DNA of 64,000 bases from an uncultured Clostridium sp. Lineage in GTDB: Bacteria > Bacillota > Clostridia > Lachnospirales > Lachnospiraceae. The stretch lies in contig URNT01000005.1 in NCBI GenBank assembly GCA_900549235.1, positions 60,150 to 124,149 on the forward strand, written 5' to 3'. Of the stretch, positions 43,425 through 51,318 are shown in pieces. The notes under the pieces were generated by a model that ran no database searches, was not told the origin of the DNA, and saw only the letters and a list, made by a program, of their open reading frames with translations. Positions within the stretch are counted from its first letter, which is position 1, and each line of letters opens with the position of its first letter. Position numbers and translations under genes: made by a program.

Positions 43425-45839
43425 TTACTTAAGGGCCGCTCCGATCCCCTCCGCCCGGTTCTGCTCCGCGAACCTGCGGATATTGGAGGCATTGGCAAAC
43501 TTGCGGACAATGCCCTCGTCTACCATCACCAGGGTCGGCGCCTGCATAATGCCAAACCGCTCCGCCAGCTCCGGGTGCTCCTCTGCATCGATGATCTGAT
43601 AATCCATATCCGATAAAAATTCCTTCGCAGTGCGGCAGTTAGGACAGGTCTTTGTGGTAAAGAGGTAAAGCTGGGGACGTTTCCTTAAGCCTCCCTCTCT
43701 GCGCTCCTCTGCCGGCACCGACGCCGCCTCCTCTGTGTGAAGTCTGGACACTCCATGCTTCAGCTTTGAATGGCGTACATCATAGGTAGTACGGTCCTTA
43801 AACTCCTGCAGCTTTCCTTCATTCCAGTTCTGCACCGGACGGTAATAGCCGGTAATACGGCTGTATACCTCCGCCCTCTGCCCGCAGATGGGACAGGTAA
43901 AATGCTCTCCCGTCAGATACCCATGGCTCTTACAGATGGAATAGGTAGGGGACAGGGTATAATAAGGCAGCCTGTAATTCTCTGCAATGGTGCGGACCAG
44001 GTTAGCCGCCGCCTTCCAGTCAGGCAGTTTCTCTCCCAGGAAGGCATGGAATACAGTGCCTGAGGTATAAAGGGTCTGAAGCTCGTCCTGAATATCCAGG
44101 GCGTCAAATACATCTGCCGTATAGCCCACAGGGAGGTGGGAGCTGTTGGTATAGTAAGGAGTCTCTCCCTTACCTCCGGCTGTGATAATATCCGGATAGC
44201 GCTCCTTGTCATGCTTTGCCAGACGGTAGGTGGTGGACTCTGCCGGAGACGCCTCCAGGTTATAAAGATCTCCGTACAGCTCCTGGTAATCACTGAGCCG
44301 CTCCCGCATATGGTTTAAAACCTCCTGGGAGAACTTCTGGCAGGCCTCATGGGTCATATCCTGGCGGATCCAGCGGGCATTTAACCCGGCCTCATTCATA
44401 CCGATCAGTCCGATGGTGGAAAAATGGTTCTCAAAGGTACCAAGATACCGCTTGGTATAGGGGTACAGTCCCTGGTTCAGAAGTTTCGTGATCACCTCAC
44501 GCTTGGTCTTTAAGGACCTTGCGGAAATATCCATCATATGATCCAGACGCTCATAAAACTCCTTTTCATCCTTTGCAAGATAAGCAATCCTTGGAATATT
44601 GATGGTAACAACGCCTACAGAACCGGTGCTTTCTCCCGATCCGAAGAATCCCCCTGTTTTCTTGCGGAGCTCTCTCAGATCCAGACGAAGGCGGCAGCAC
44701 ATGCTGCGCACGTCGCTTGGCTTCATATCGCTGTTAATATAGTTAGAAAAATAAGGAGTGCCGTACTTGGAGGTCATCTCAAAGAGGAGACGGTTATTTT
44801 CCGTATCAGACCAGTCAAAATCCTTTGTAATGGAATAAGTGGGGATGGGGTACTGGAAGCCTCTGCCATTGGCATCTCCCTCCACCATGGTCTCAATAAA
44901 GGCCTTATTGATCATATCCATCTCTTTTTTGCAGTCTTTGTACTTAAAATCCATCTCCCGGCCGCCTACGATGGCATTCATCTCCGCCATGTCATCGGGT
45001 ACGGTCCAGTCCAGGGTAATATTGGAAAATGGCGCCTGGGTGCCCCAGCGGCTTGGAGTGTTCACTCCGTAAATAAAGGCCTCGATGCACTTTTTAACCT
45101 CCGGGTAGCTTAAGTTATCTGTTTTAACAAAAGGAGCCAGATAGGTGTCAAAGGAGGAAAATGCCTGTGCCCCTGCCCATTCGTTCTGCATGATACCAAG
45201 GAAATTCACCATCTGGTTGCAGAGTACGGACAGATGCTTGGCCGGTGAGGAGGTGATCTTTCCGGTGATGCCTCCCAGTCCCTCCAGCAGAAGCTGTTTT
45301 AAGGACCAGCCGGCGCAGTAGCCGGTAAGCATGGACAGGTCGTGAAGGTGGATGTCTGCGTTCCTGTGGGCGTCGGCGATCTCCTGGTCATAGATCTCGC
45401 TGAGCCAGTAGTTTGCTGTTACCGCGCCGGAGTTGCTTAAGATCAGTCCTCCTACAGAATATGTAACGGTGGAATTTTCCTTTACACGCCAGTCCTCTAC
45501 CTTTACATAACTGTTGACCACGTCCTTGTAATCCAGAATGGTACTGTTCATATTCCGGATCTTCTCCCGCTGTTTCCGGTACAGGATATAGGCCTTGGCC
45601 ACATCGGTGTATCCGGTCTGCTCCAGCACATGCTCCACACTGTCCTGGATCTCCTCCACGGAAATCCGTCCCTCTTTCATCTTTCCCTGGAAATCTGCTG
45701 TTACCCGCAGGGATAAAAGCTCCAGTATCTCATTATTATAATCCTTTGCAGTTGCCTTAAATGCCTTTTTAATCGCCTCGGTGATCTTACTGAGACTGAA
45801 TTCGGCAATCTCTCCGTCCCTCTTTACTACCTGGATCAT
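43425..45839 (-). CDS. nrdD: Anaerobic (class III) ribonucleoside-triphosphate reductase with C-terminal redoxin domain
   Basis: The protein has 804 residues from ATG 45839 (AAAGGAG upstream; the longer open frame has no ribosome site). Order of domains: ATP-cone (1-90); the glycyl-radical barrel with active-site Cys C175 (GYCAGW) and C381/C382 (SMCCRLRL); zinc Cys C636, C649 and C652; and the radical Gly G664 in SRITGYYRPV. The protein then continues about 85 residues past the usual end with a thioredoxin-fold domain bearing CPNC (C732, C735) and a cis-Pro (QAPTL, P768). The fused redoxin suggests a thiol-based reductant rather than formate. It is activated by NrdG, encoded 3 kb away. Confidence 0.93.
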   Translation of the reverse strand: MIQVVKRDGEIAEFSLSKITEAIKKAFKATAKDYNNEILELLSLRVTADFQGKMKEGRISVEEIQDSVEHVLEQTGYTDVAKAYILYRKQREKIRNMNSTILDYKDVVNSYVKVEDWRVKENSTVTYSVGGLILSNSGAVTANYWLSEIYDQEIADAHRNADIHLHDLSMLTGYCAGWSLKQLLLEGLGGITGKITSSPAKHLSVLCNQMVNFLGIMQNEWAGAQAFSSFDTYLAPFVKTDNLSYPEVKKCIEAFIYGVNTPSRWGTQAPFSNITLDWTVPDDMAEMNAIVGGREMDFKYKDCKKEMDMINKAFIETMVEGDANGRGFQYPIPTYSITKDFDWSDTENNRLLFEMTSKYGTPYFSNYINSDMKPSDVRSMCCRLRLDLRELRKKTGGFFGSGESTGSVGVVTINIPRIAYLAKDEKEFYERLDHMMDISARSLKTKREVITKLLNQGLYPYTKRYLGTFENHFSTIGLIGMNEAGLNARWIRQDMTHEACQKFSQEVLNHMRERLSDYQELYGDLYNLEASPAESTTYRLAKHDKERYPDIITAGGKGETPYYTNSSHLPVGYTADVFDALDIQDELQTLYTSGTVFHAFLGEKLPDWKAAANLVRTIAENYRLPYYTLSPTYSICKSHGYLTGEHFTCPICGQRAEVYSRITGYYRPVQNWNEGKLQEFKDRTTYDVRHSKLKHGVSRLHTEEAASVPAEERREGGLRKRPQLYLFTTKTCPNCRTAKEFLSDMDYQIIDAEEHPELAERFGIMQAPTLVMVDEGIVRKFANASNIRRFAEQNRAEGIGAALK

Positions 45840-45885
45840 AACATTAGCTCCTTTCAACTTCTCACACATAAGAAAATATACGACC

Positions 45886-45903
45886 CGCTCCCGGCTGGGA
45901 GCG
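45886..45903 (-). other. GC-rich stem at the 5' end of the nrdD transcript
   Basis: A perfect CGCTCCC / GGGAGCG stem with a 4-base loop lies a few bases downstream of the predicted nrdD transcription start and about 47 bases before the start codon. It could stabilise the 5' end of the mRNA. No T run follows, so it is not a terminator for hflX. Confidence 0.45.
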
Positions 45904-45915
45904 AGCCATGGGATT

Positions 45916-45984
45916 ATTATAACAGATTGCACCAAAAAACACAATATCTATGTCTGTATTTTTACAGATTACTAGATATTGTGT
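45916..45984 (-). promoter_or_regulatory. nrdD promoter with paired NrdR-box-like sites
   Basis: On the minus strand -35 TTGTGT (45939-45944), 17-bp spacer and -10 TATAAT (45916-45921). The -35 lies inside ACACAATATCTA (45939-45950). Its exact reverse complement TAGATATTGTGT sits at 45973-45984. Site centres are about 32-33 bp apart, near the roughly three helical turns typical of tandem NrdR boxes, and each resembles half or more of the NrdR consensus (acaCwATATwTwGtgt). NrdR would repress nrdD by covering the -35. nrdR itself is not in the window. Confidence 0.65.
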
Positions 45985-46030
45985 CTAAAAATACTGATAA
46001 ATCAAGGGTTTCCGGAGACTGGGGGACGTA

Positions 46031-47296
46031 TCATTTCCCCTTTATCAGACTTCCGAAAAGCTCGGCCGGAACATAGGCCTTTACAAGGATTCCCTCAGGG
46101 GTATATTCCTCCTCCAGAAGCTGGCCGTAGCGGCGTATGGTCTGGAGCTTTCCAGCCTGATCATAAGGATATACCTGCTCCAGGTAAACCCGGCGGCTGC
46201 GGATAATGGATCCAAGGATCTCCTCCAGCTGGGGCAGGCCGTAACCTGTCTTTGCTGAGATACGCACCTGGTAGTCGGCAGAAAAATCCCTTGGAAGCAT
46301 CTGCCGCTCCTCCTCATTCAGCTTATCCCATTTGTTAAAGACCGTAACCACTGTCTTATCCTTAATATCCAGATCCCGGAGGGTCTCCCTTACTACATGG
46401 AGCTGCATATCCATCTGGGGACTGGAACAATCTGCCACCTGAAGGATAATGTCGCTGTAGCGGGCCTCCTCCAGGGTGCTCTTAAAAGCCTCGATCAGAT
46501 GGTGGGGAAGCTTTCTGATAAAACCTACTGTATCCGTCAGAAGGATCTGCTGCCCGTCTGACAGCTGAAAGCTTCGGGTAGTGGGATCCAGGGTCGCAAA
46601 GAGCTTATCCTCTGCCAGAATCCCGGCTCCCGTAAGGCGGTTTAACAGGGTAGACTTTCCTGCATTGGTATAACCTACAATGGCTGCAGAAAGGGCCGCT
46701 GTCTTTTCCCTCTGCTGGCGTGTCACCTCTCTGTGGCGCTTTACATCCGCCAGTTCCTCCTTTAACTGCCCGATCCGCTGGTGGATCAGGCGGCGGTCTG
46801 TCTCCAGCTTCTTCTCACCAGGGCCTCTTGTGCCGATGCCGCCTCCCAGACGGGAAAGGGAATTTCTCATTCCCACCAACCGGGCCGCCCGGTACCTCAG
46901 CTGGGCCAGCTCTACCTGGATCTTGCCCTCTCTTGTATTGGCTCTGGCCGCAAATATATCCAGGATCACCATGGTACGGTCCATCACCTTAATATCAAGG
47001 GCCTCCTCCAAGTTGCGCAGCTGAGCAGGGGAAAGCTCGTCATCGCAGATCACTCCGGTGGCTCCCAGCTCCCACACCAGCTCCCTTACCTCGTCGATCT
47101 TTCCCTTTCCCAGATAGGTGCCGGGATGAACCTTCTCGCGGTTCTGGATCACCCTGCCTGCAGTCACTGCTCCGGCCGTCTCTGCCAGCTCCTCCAGTTC
47201 ATCCAGAGAAGCCGGGGTATCGTCCTCATCGCTGGTGCTTACAACGATCAGTATTACTTTTTCCTGAATCTGTTCTAAATCATATAATTCTGCCAT
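46031..47296 (-). CDS. hflX: Ribosome-associated GTPase HflX
   Basis: The 421-residue protein has the N-terminal HflX domain (GTYLGKGKIDEVRELVWELG near residues 49-68), a glycine-rich linker (RLGGGIGTRGPGEKKLETDR near 148-167) and a G domain with G1 GYTNAGKSTLLNRL, G3 DTVGFIRKLPHHL and G4 NKWDK. It splits stalled or hibernating 70S ribosomes. It follows the TPR-protein gene by 4 bp, so it belongs to the nrdG-dut-TPR-hflX strand run. Confidence 0.93.
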   Translation of the reverse strand: MAELYDLEQIQEKVILIVVSTSDEDDTPASLDELEELAETAGAVTAGRVIQNREKVHPGTYLGKGKIDEVRELVWELGATGVICDDELSPAQLRNLEEALDIKVMDRTMVILDIFAARANTREGKIQVELAQLRYRAARLVGMRNSLSRLGGGIGTRGPGEKKLETDRRLIHQRIGQLKEELADVKRHREVTRQQREKTAALSAAIVGYTNAGKSTLLNRLTGAGILAEDKLFATLDPTTRSFQLSDGQQILLTDTVGFIRKLPHHLIEAFKSTLEEARYSDIILQVADCSSPQMDMQLHVVRETLRDLDIKDKTVVTVFNKWDKLNEEERQMLPRDFSADYQVRISAKTGYGLPQLEEILGSIIRSRRVYLEQVYPYDQAGKLQTIRRYGQLLEEEYTPEGILVKAYVPAELFGSLIKGK

Positions 47297-47300
47297 TCTT

Positions 47301-48305
47301 TTACCTTGTTTTCAAAAAATCAATCTCATGCTGGGCATCTTCGTCCGGGCCAAACACCTCAATATAGGTCTCAAACTGCTGGAGGGCCGAATCGTAGTCC
47401 TGAAGATATTCCGCTGCAACTGCCTTATTATAAGAAAGCTCCTTTAACAGCTCCCGGTCTCCCTGATTTTCCTCCCCTACGGCTGTAAGGGCCTGGGAAA
47501 GCCCGGCTCCGGAGCCTGCATTGTACTGAGTTGTCACTTGATCCCAACCCTTGTTAAACGAATCAAGAGCTCCTTCATAGTCCTCCTCAGCCATCTGGCA
47601 TAAGCCCATCTGGTTATAAATCTCACCATTTACTGTTCCGTCCTTTAAAGCGTCCTCATAAAGGGACATGGCCTTTTCATACTGTTCCCCTGCCACACAG
47701 GCGCCTCCGGCTGTGGTAAGGGCCTCCTCATAGCCGGCTGTCCATTCTCCCGCCTTGTCCTTATTTTTGGCCTCTGTAAAAATGCTCACCGCCTGGTCTG
47801 CGTCTCCCTGCCTGCCGTAGCAGATGCTGCGCATATACTGGTAGGAAAGGTTCTCCGGCTCCATCTCAGCCAGAAGGTCATAGGTGTGGAGAGCCGCCTG
47901 ATAATCTTTTAACATCAGCTCTGCCTCTGCCCTGTACTGGAGCACGTCCTCATTAAAGCTCTTGTCCTTTTCACCGGCGGCTTCCAGGGCCTGCTCAAAG
48001 GCTTCTATGGCCCCTGTATAATCTGCAGCCGCCAGTTTTTCCATGCCATCCTCTCTGAATCCCCTCTTTTTAGAGGAAGCAAGGGAACGCACCAGATTTA
48101 CCGTTCCCGAAGCGATCAGGATCACCAAGATAATGCATACCGCCCAGAGAGCCAGAGCCCGGATCAGATGCTGCTGTCTCCTGCGCCGTCTTGCCGCCGG
48201 GCTTTTATAGGCACTGCTTCTTCTCTGGCCCTGAGAAATAGTCCGTCCCCTGTGAGCACTGCTTCTGCGGCCCGTCCCCAGGCCGCCCGATCTTCGGGTA
48301 CTCAT
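47301..48305 (-). CDS. Membrane-anchored tetratricopeptide-repeat protein
   Basis: The 334-residue protein has a basic, Arg/Ser-rich cytoplasmic N-terminus (residues 1-45), one transmembrane helix (about 50-72) and an outside part of five or so TPR-like repeats (for example YTGAIEAFEQALEAAGEKDK near 95-114 and YDSALQQFETYIEVFG near 305). It is probably a scaffold for other envelope proteins; partner unknown. It overlaps dut by 4 bp. Confidence 0.75.
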   Translation of the reverse strand: MSTRRSGGLGTGRRSSAHRGRTISQGQRRSSAYKSPAARRRRRQQHLIRALALWAVCIILVILIASGTVNLVRSLASSKKRGFREDGMEKLAAADYTGAIEAFEQALEAAGEKDKSFNEDVLQYRAEAELMLKDYQAALHTYDLLAEMEPENLSYQYMRSICYGRQGDADQAVSIFTEAKNKDKAGEWTAGYEEALTTAGGACVAGEQYEKAMSLYEDALKDGTVNGEIYNQMGLCQMAEEDYEGALDSFNKGWDQVTTQYNAGSGAGLSQALTAVGEENQGDRELLKELSYNKAVAAEYLQDYDSALQQFETYIEVFGPDEDAQHEIDFLKTR

Positions 48306-48829
48306 CTCTTCGCCTGTCCGGGGTCTGTGCTTCCGAAGCCGCCGTTTCTCGTTCCGTCGCAGGCATCGTCCACTGTAATCCCAAAGGGCAGGAAGATCCC
48401 CTGAGCAAAACCGGCGCCCTGAGCCAGCTCCACAGTCCTGTCCTCTCTGGTATCATTGGTCATCTTAATAAATATATGCCCCTCATTGTCAGAATAGAAG
48501 TAGTCGCTGTCAATAATCCCTACTGTATTATTTAACTGAAGCCTGAATTTAAAGCCCAGGCTGCTGCGTGGGAAGATCTGAAGCACCCAGCCGGCGTCCA
48601 TCTCCGCCCGGATACCGGTGGGAATCTTAATCTCCTCCCCCGGCGCCAGCTTCACTGCCAGGGGTGTGAAAAAATCATAGCCTGCAGAGCCTGAGGTGGC
48701 TCTTTCCGGGAGGCGGATGCCGTCGTAAATGGCAGTCAGCTCCTCCCCGGACACAGGGCCGAAGGTATCGGTCCAGTCGCCCTGAAACTGCTCGTAGCTG
48801 ACCTTATGGAATTTTGCAATTCTGTTCAT
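48302..48829 (-). CDS. dut: Trimeric deoxyuridine triphosphatase (dUTPase)
   Basis: The 175-residue protein shows the dUTPase motifs: motif 1 SGSAGYDFF near residues 45-53, motif 2 PRSSLGFK near 87, motif 3 NNTVGIIDSDYF near 99-110 with the uracil-site residues, and motif 5 RNGGFGST near 161-168. It removes dUTP and makes dUMP for ThyA. It lies 30 bp downstream of nrdG, consistent with a nucleotide-pool operon. An N-terminal extension of about 30 residues precedes motif 1. Confidence 0.9.
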   Translation of the reverse strand: MNRIAKFHKVSYEQFQGDWTDTFGPVSGEELTAIYDGIRLPERATSGSAGYDFFTPLAVKLAPGEEIKIPTGIRAEMDAGWVLQIFPRSSLGFKFRLQLNNTVGIIDSDYFYSDNEGHIFIKMTNDTREDRTVELAQGAGFAQGIFLPFGITVDDACDGTRNGGFGSTDPGQAKR

Positions 48830-48859
48830 TTTATATTCTCCTATTGTTATTCATTTTCT

Positions 48860-49354
48860 TTAAACAGACTCCAGTAAAACAGCCTGTCCTGTCATGAGGG
48901 AAGGCTGCACGTCGATGACTCTCTGGTTGGAACTTCCCTTCCAGTGCAGGTTGTTGTCTTTCAGGGCCACAATAAACTCCCCATCCACCACCACATCTAC
49001 ATTGCGGAGGAGGGGAAGCTCACAGATCTGCTCCCAGGTATAGCCGGTGTAAAGCCAGATAGTCTTATCAGGGAACCGGCGGCGGATTTCCTCCGCCAGG
49101 GCCGCGATCCCCTCCCGGTTCCGGGGATGAAGGGGATCCCCGCCGCTTAAGGTCACCCCTGAAATATAGTCTTTTTTAAGCTCGGCAAAAAGCTCCTCCT
49201 TTGCTGCCTCATCAAAAGGCAGCCCGCCCCGGATGTCCCAGGTCACCGGATTATGGCACTCCGGGCAGTTATGGCTGCAGCCCGCCACCCAGAGCACCAC
49301 TCTCAGCCCCTCGCCGTTGAGCATATCGTCCTTGGTAATGTTATGATAACGCAT
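48860..49354 (-). CDS. nrdG: Anaerobic ribonucleotide reductase activating enzyme NrdG
   Basis: The 164-residue radical SAM protein has the CX3CX2C motif CSHNCPEC in VAGCSHNCPECHNPVTWD near residues 26-43, and the GGE-like motif LSGGDPLHP near 75-83. It uses S-adenosylmethionine and a 4Fe-4S cluster to create the glycyl radical on NrdD. It is encoded upstream of dut on the same strand but separated from nrdD by three genes, so the two are probably transcribed from different promoters. GGAGA lies before the ATG. Confidence 0.93.
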   Translation of the reverse strand: MRYHNITKDDMLNGEGLRVVLWVAGCSHNCPECHNPVTWDIRGGLPFDEAAKEELFAELKKDYISGVTLSGGDPLHPRNREGIAALAEEIRRRFPDKTIWLYTGYTWEQICELPLLRNVDVVVDGEFIVALKDNNLHWKGSSNQRVIDVQPSLMTGQAVLLESV

Positions 49355-49432
49355 GGTAAAATCTCCTCTCTAAGTCACCACATAAGTTTATCATAAAGCG
49401 GAGGATTTTGCCACTGAATATTTGAGAGCCCA

Positions 49433-50146
49433 TTATTCCAGCAGCTTTTTCAGAAGCTGTTCCCGGTTGTTGATAAACAGCTCCGTAACCCGGTAGCTGT
49501 CTGTTTCCTCATAGGCACATTCATGGAGTCTGCCCTCATCAAAGGTAAGGATCCTGGCCCCCGGCGTGCCAAGGAGGATCGGGGAATGGGAAACAATGAT
49601 AAACTGGGAGCCATTTTTAGCGCCTTCATATAGTTCGGCCAGAAGTGTCAGCTGCCGCTGAGGCGACAGCGCCGCCTCCGGCTCGTCCAGAAGATACAGC
49701 CCCTGACGCCCAAACTGCTTCTGAACAAGATCAAGAAAGCTCTCCCCATGAGATTTTTCATGGTATTTTTCCGAGGGGTGTCCTGCATCCGCATATTCCA
49801 TTTCCTTTGTCGCTACATTATAAAAGCTCTCTGCCCTGAGAAAATACCCCCAGTGATTCCTTCTATAGCCCTTGGCAAGGGTTAAGGCCCTGCATAGTTC
49901 AGAATGAGAATCATAAGTAGAAAATGCATAATTTTTTGTTCCGCCCTCCGGATTAAATCCCGCCGCTATGGCAATGGCTTCCAGCAGAGTAGACTTTCCG
50001 CTTCCATTTTCACCTACAAAAAATGTAACCGGGCTGGTAAATTCCAGCTGCTGCAGGCCACGCAGTGCTTCTATTTTCCTTAAATAGCTGGATTCGCTGA
50101 TTTTATCCCAGTTGATTGAAATTCGGTTGATGTATTGTGAGTTCAT
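49433..50146 (-). CDS. AAA-family ATPase (RecF/SMC-like, AAA_21 type)
   Basis: The protein has 237 residues from ATG 50146, with AAGGAGAG upstream. Walker A is VGENGSGKSTLLEAIA near residues 43-58, an ABC-like region follows, Walker B is GLYLLDEPEAALSPQRQ near 162-178 and the switch His is in IIVSHSPILL near 196. It belongs to the broad family of small stand-alone ATPases often linked to defence, toxin-antitoxin or DNA repair. No partner gene adjoins it, so a role cannot be assigned. Confidence 0.8.
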   Translation of the reverse strand: MNSQYINRISINWDKISESSYLRKIEALRGLQQLEFTSPVTFFVGENGSGKSTLLEAIAIAAGFNPEGGTKNYAFSTYDSHSELCRALTLAKGYRRNHWGYFLRAESFYNVATKEMEYADAGHPSEKYHEKSHGESFLDLVQKQFGRQGLYLLDEPEAALSPQRQLTLLAELYEGAKNGSQFIIVSHSPILLGTPGARILTFDEGRLHECAYEETDSYRVTELFINNREQLLKKLLE

Positions 50147-50490
50147 TCCCTCTCCTTTTCTGCCGCATTCATCAGGACTGGGCAGACAGATCCCAGACAA
50201 TCCCTTCTACTATTATATTCAGTATATAGTAAATGTGAGTTTTATGAATGAAATTTTGCGCTCATTTTTCTTAACTTTTATATACCAAAACAGACCGTCC
50301 TGGCCCTGGAAAAACTGGCGAGTTATATAAGTTGCTTTCAGAATGTTTACAAATGCTTCTTTGCTATGATCAAGGGGCTGTGGTAAAATAAAAATACAAT
50401 ATAAGGGCAATTTCTTTTGCTGCCCATGACCAAGGATTCTTGCCTGTTTTCATAGAATAACAACAATTCAGAAGAAAGGCGGTGCGTAAT
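50147..50490. other. AT-rich intergenic region without a recognisable gene
   Basis: These 344 bp lie between the AAA ATPase start and the antitoxin-like remnant. They hold a weak hairpin GGGCA / TGCCC near 50404-50424 and AT-rich sequence with scattered TATA-like boxes. The base composition is lower in GC than in neighbouring genes, suggesting acquired DNA. A plausible ribosome site AGAAAGGCGG precedes the ATG at 50491. Confidence 0.5.
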
Positions 50491-50819
50491 ATGTCAGCAC
50501 TACAGAGCCAGGTAATCCAGTCGCTGAATGGATTGTCAGATGACAATTTGCAGTTCATACTTGATATGATACAAAAATTCATGAAACCCGTAAATACTGA
50601 AAACACTGTAGATAGCAAAACGAATATTCGAAAAATCGGTATCTTCGAGCATCACTCACAATTTTGTTATATCCAATCCAGAGAGTGTCAAACGATTTGT
50701 TGCTGCCATTGAAGAAGCAGAATATGACCGTACACCAAAGCGGACACTTCCCGGACGTCAGCTGACTGATTCCAACGAAATCTTAGCGCTTATGGCAAAA
50801 AGGAAAAAAGCAAATGTCT
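50491..50819 (+). pseudogene. Fused remnants of one or two antitoxin-like genes
   Basis: From ATG 50491 the frame reads SALQSQVIQSLNGLSDDNLQ, a start seen in small clostridial antitoxin-like proteins, up to RKIGIFEH near 50640. It then loses sense. From about 50645 another frame reads SITHNFVISNPESVKRFVAA, then AEYDRTPKRTLPGRQLTDSN and EILALMAKRKKANV, ending with TGA just inside the next gene. The join looks like a deletion or frameshift that fused the beginning of one small gene to the body of another. The 3' part overlaps the GNAT gene start by a few bases, as an antitoxin would. Function is inferred from layout. Confidence 0.5.
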
Positions 50820-51236
50820 GAACAGTATTTCACCGTCAACATTCGGGCATATTTGGATAAAGACAAACCAATCTCTGTGAATGCTGCAAACATCAGCAAG
50901 ACAATGGCAAAAAAATTAGCCAGAGTCAGTATTCTGGATGAAAACACAAGTTCCTATACCACTGCCGCATATTTAATTGCACAATTGGGGAAGAATTATT
51001 CACTCCCGCGTGAAAAGCGCATTGACGGTTCCGTACTTTTGGATTTTGCTCTGGAAACAATTAGTGAAATGAAATATTCCATTGGTGGTGTTATGGATTT
51101 CTGGAATGTGAAGACAATCAATTTCTGATGGATTTCTATACGCGCAACAAATTCAAATTGTTTGATGTACGTACTACAGTTCCGGCTCATAGAGAAGACC
51201 CGCACCAATTAAACCAGCTTCTCAAATTCATTTAAA
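50814..51236 (+). pseudogene. GNAT-like acetyltransferase (possible toxin), frameshifted
   Basis: The open frame runs 104 residues from ATG 50814 (MSEQYFTVNIRAYLDKDKPI) to a stop at 51126. One missing T near 51097 causes this: restoring it gives DFLECEDNQFLMDFYTRNKF, a typical GNAT C-terminus. An extra T near 51180 then shifts the frame back to AHREDPHQLNQLLKFI and TAA at 51234. With two compensating frameshifts the gene is inactive. It follows the antitoxin-like remnant with overlap, which suggests a decayed GNAT toxin-antitoxin module. Confidence 0.6.
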
Positions 51237-51257
51237 ATAAAAAGAAAATCCTATCAA

Positions 51258-51300
51258 AAGGTACTGCTTAATTCCCAAACAGGAAATCAAGCAGTACCTT
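51258..51300 (-). terminator. Terminator of the purEMND operon
   Basis: A perfect 12-bp stem, AAGGTACTGCTT / AAGCAGTACCTT, with an inner TTCC/GGAA pairing, lies 18 bp after the purD stop codon; the minus-strand continuation is TTTGATAGG. It also ends the convergent GNAT remnant. Confidence 0.7.
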
Positions 51301-51318
51301 ATCTAAAAGAAGACTTCC

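Noticed and set aside
49355..49432. NrdR boxes upstream of nrdG
   Set aside because: No sequence resembling the ACACAATATCTA pair was found there.
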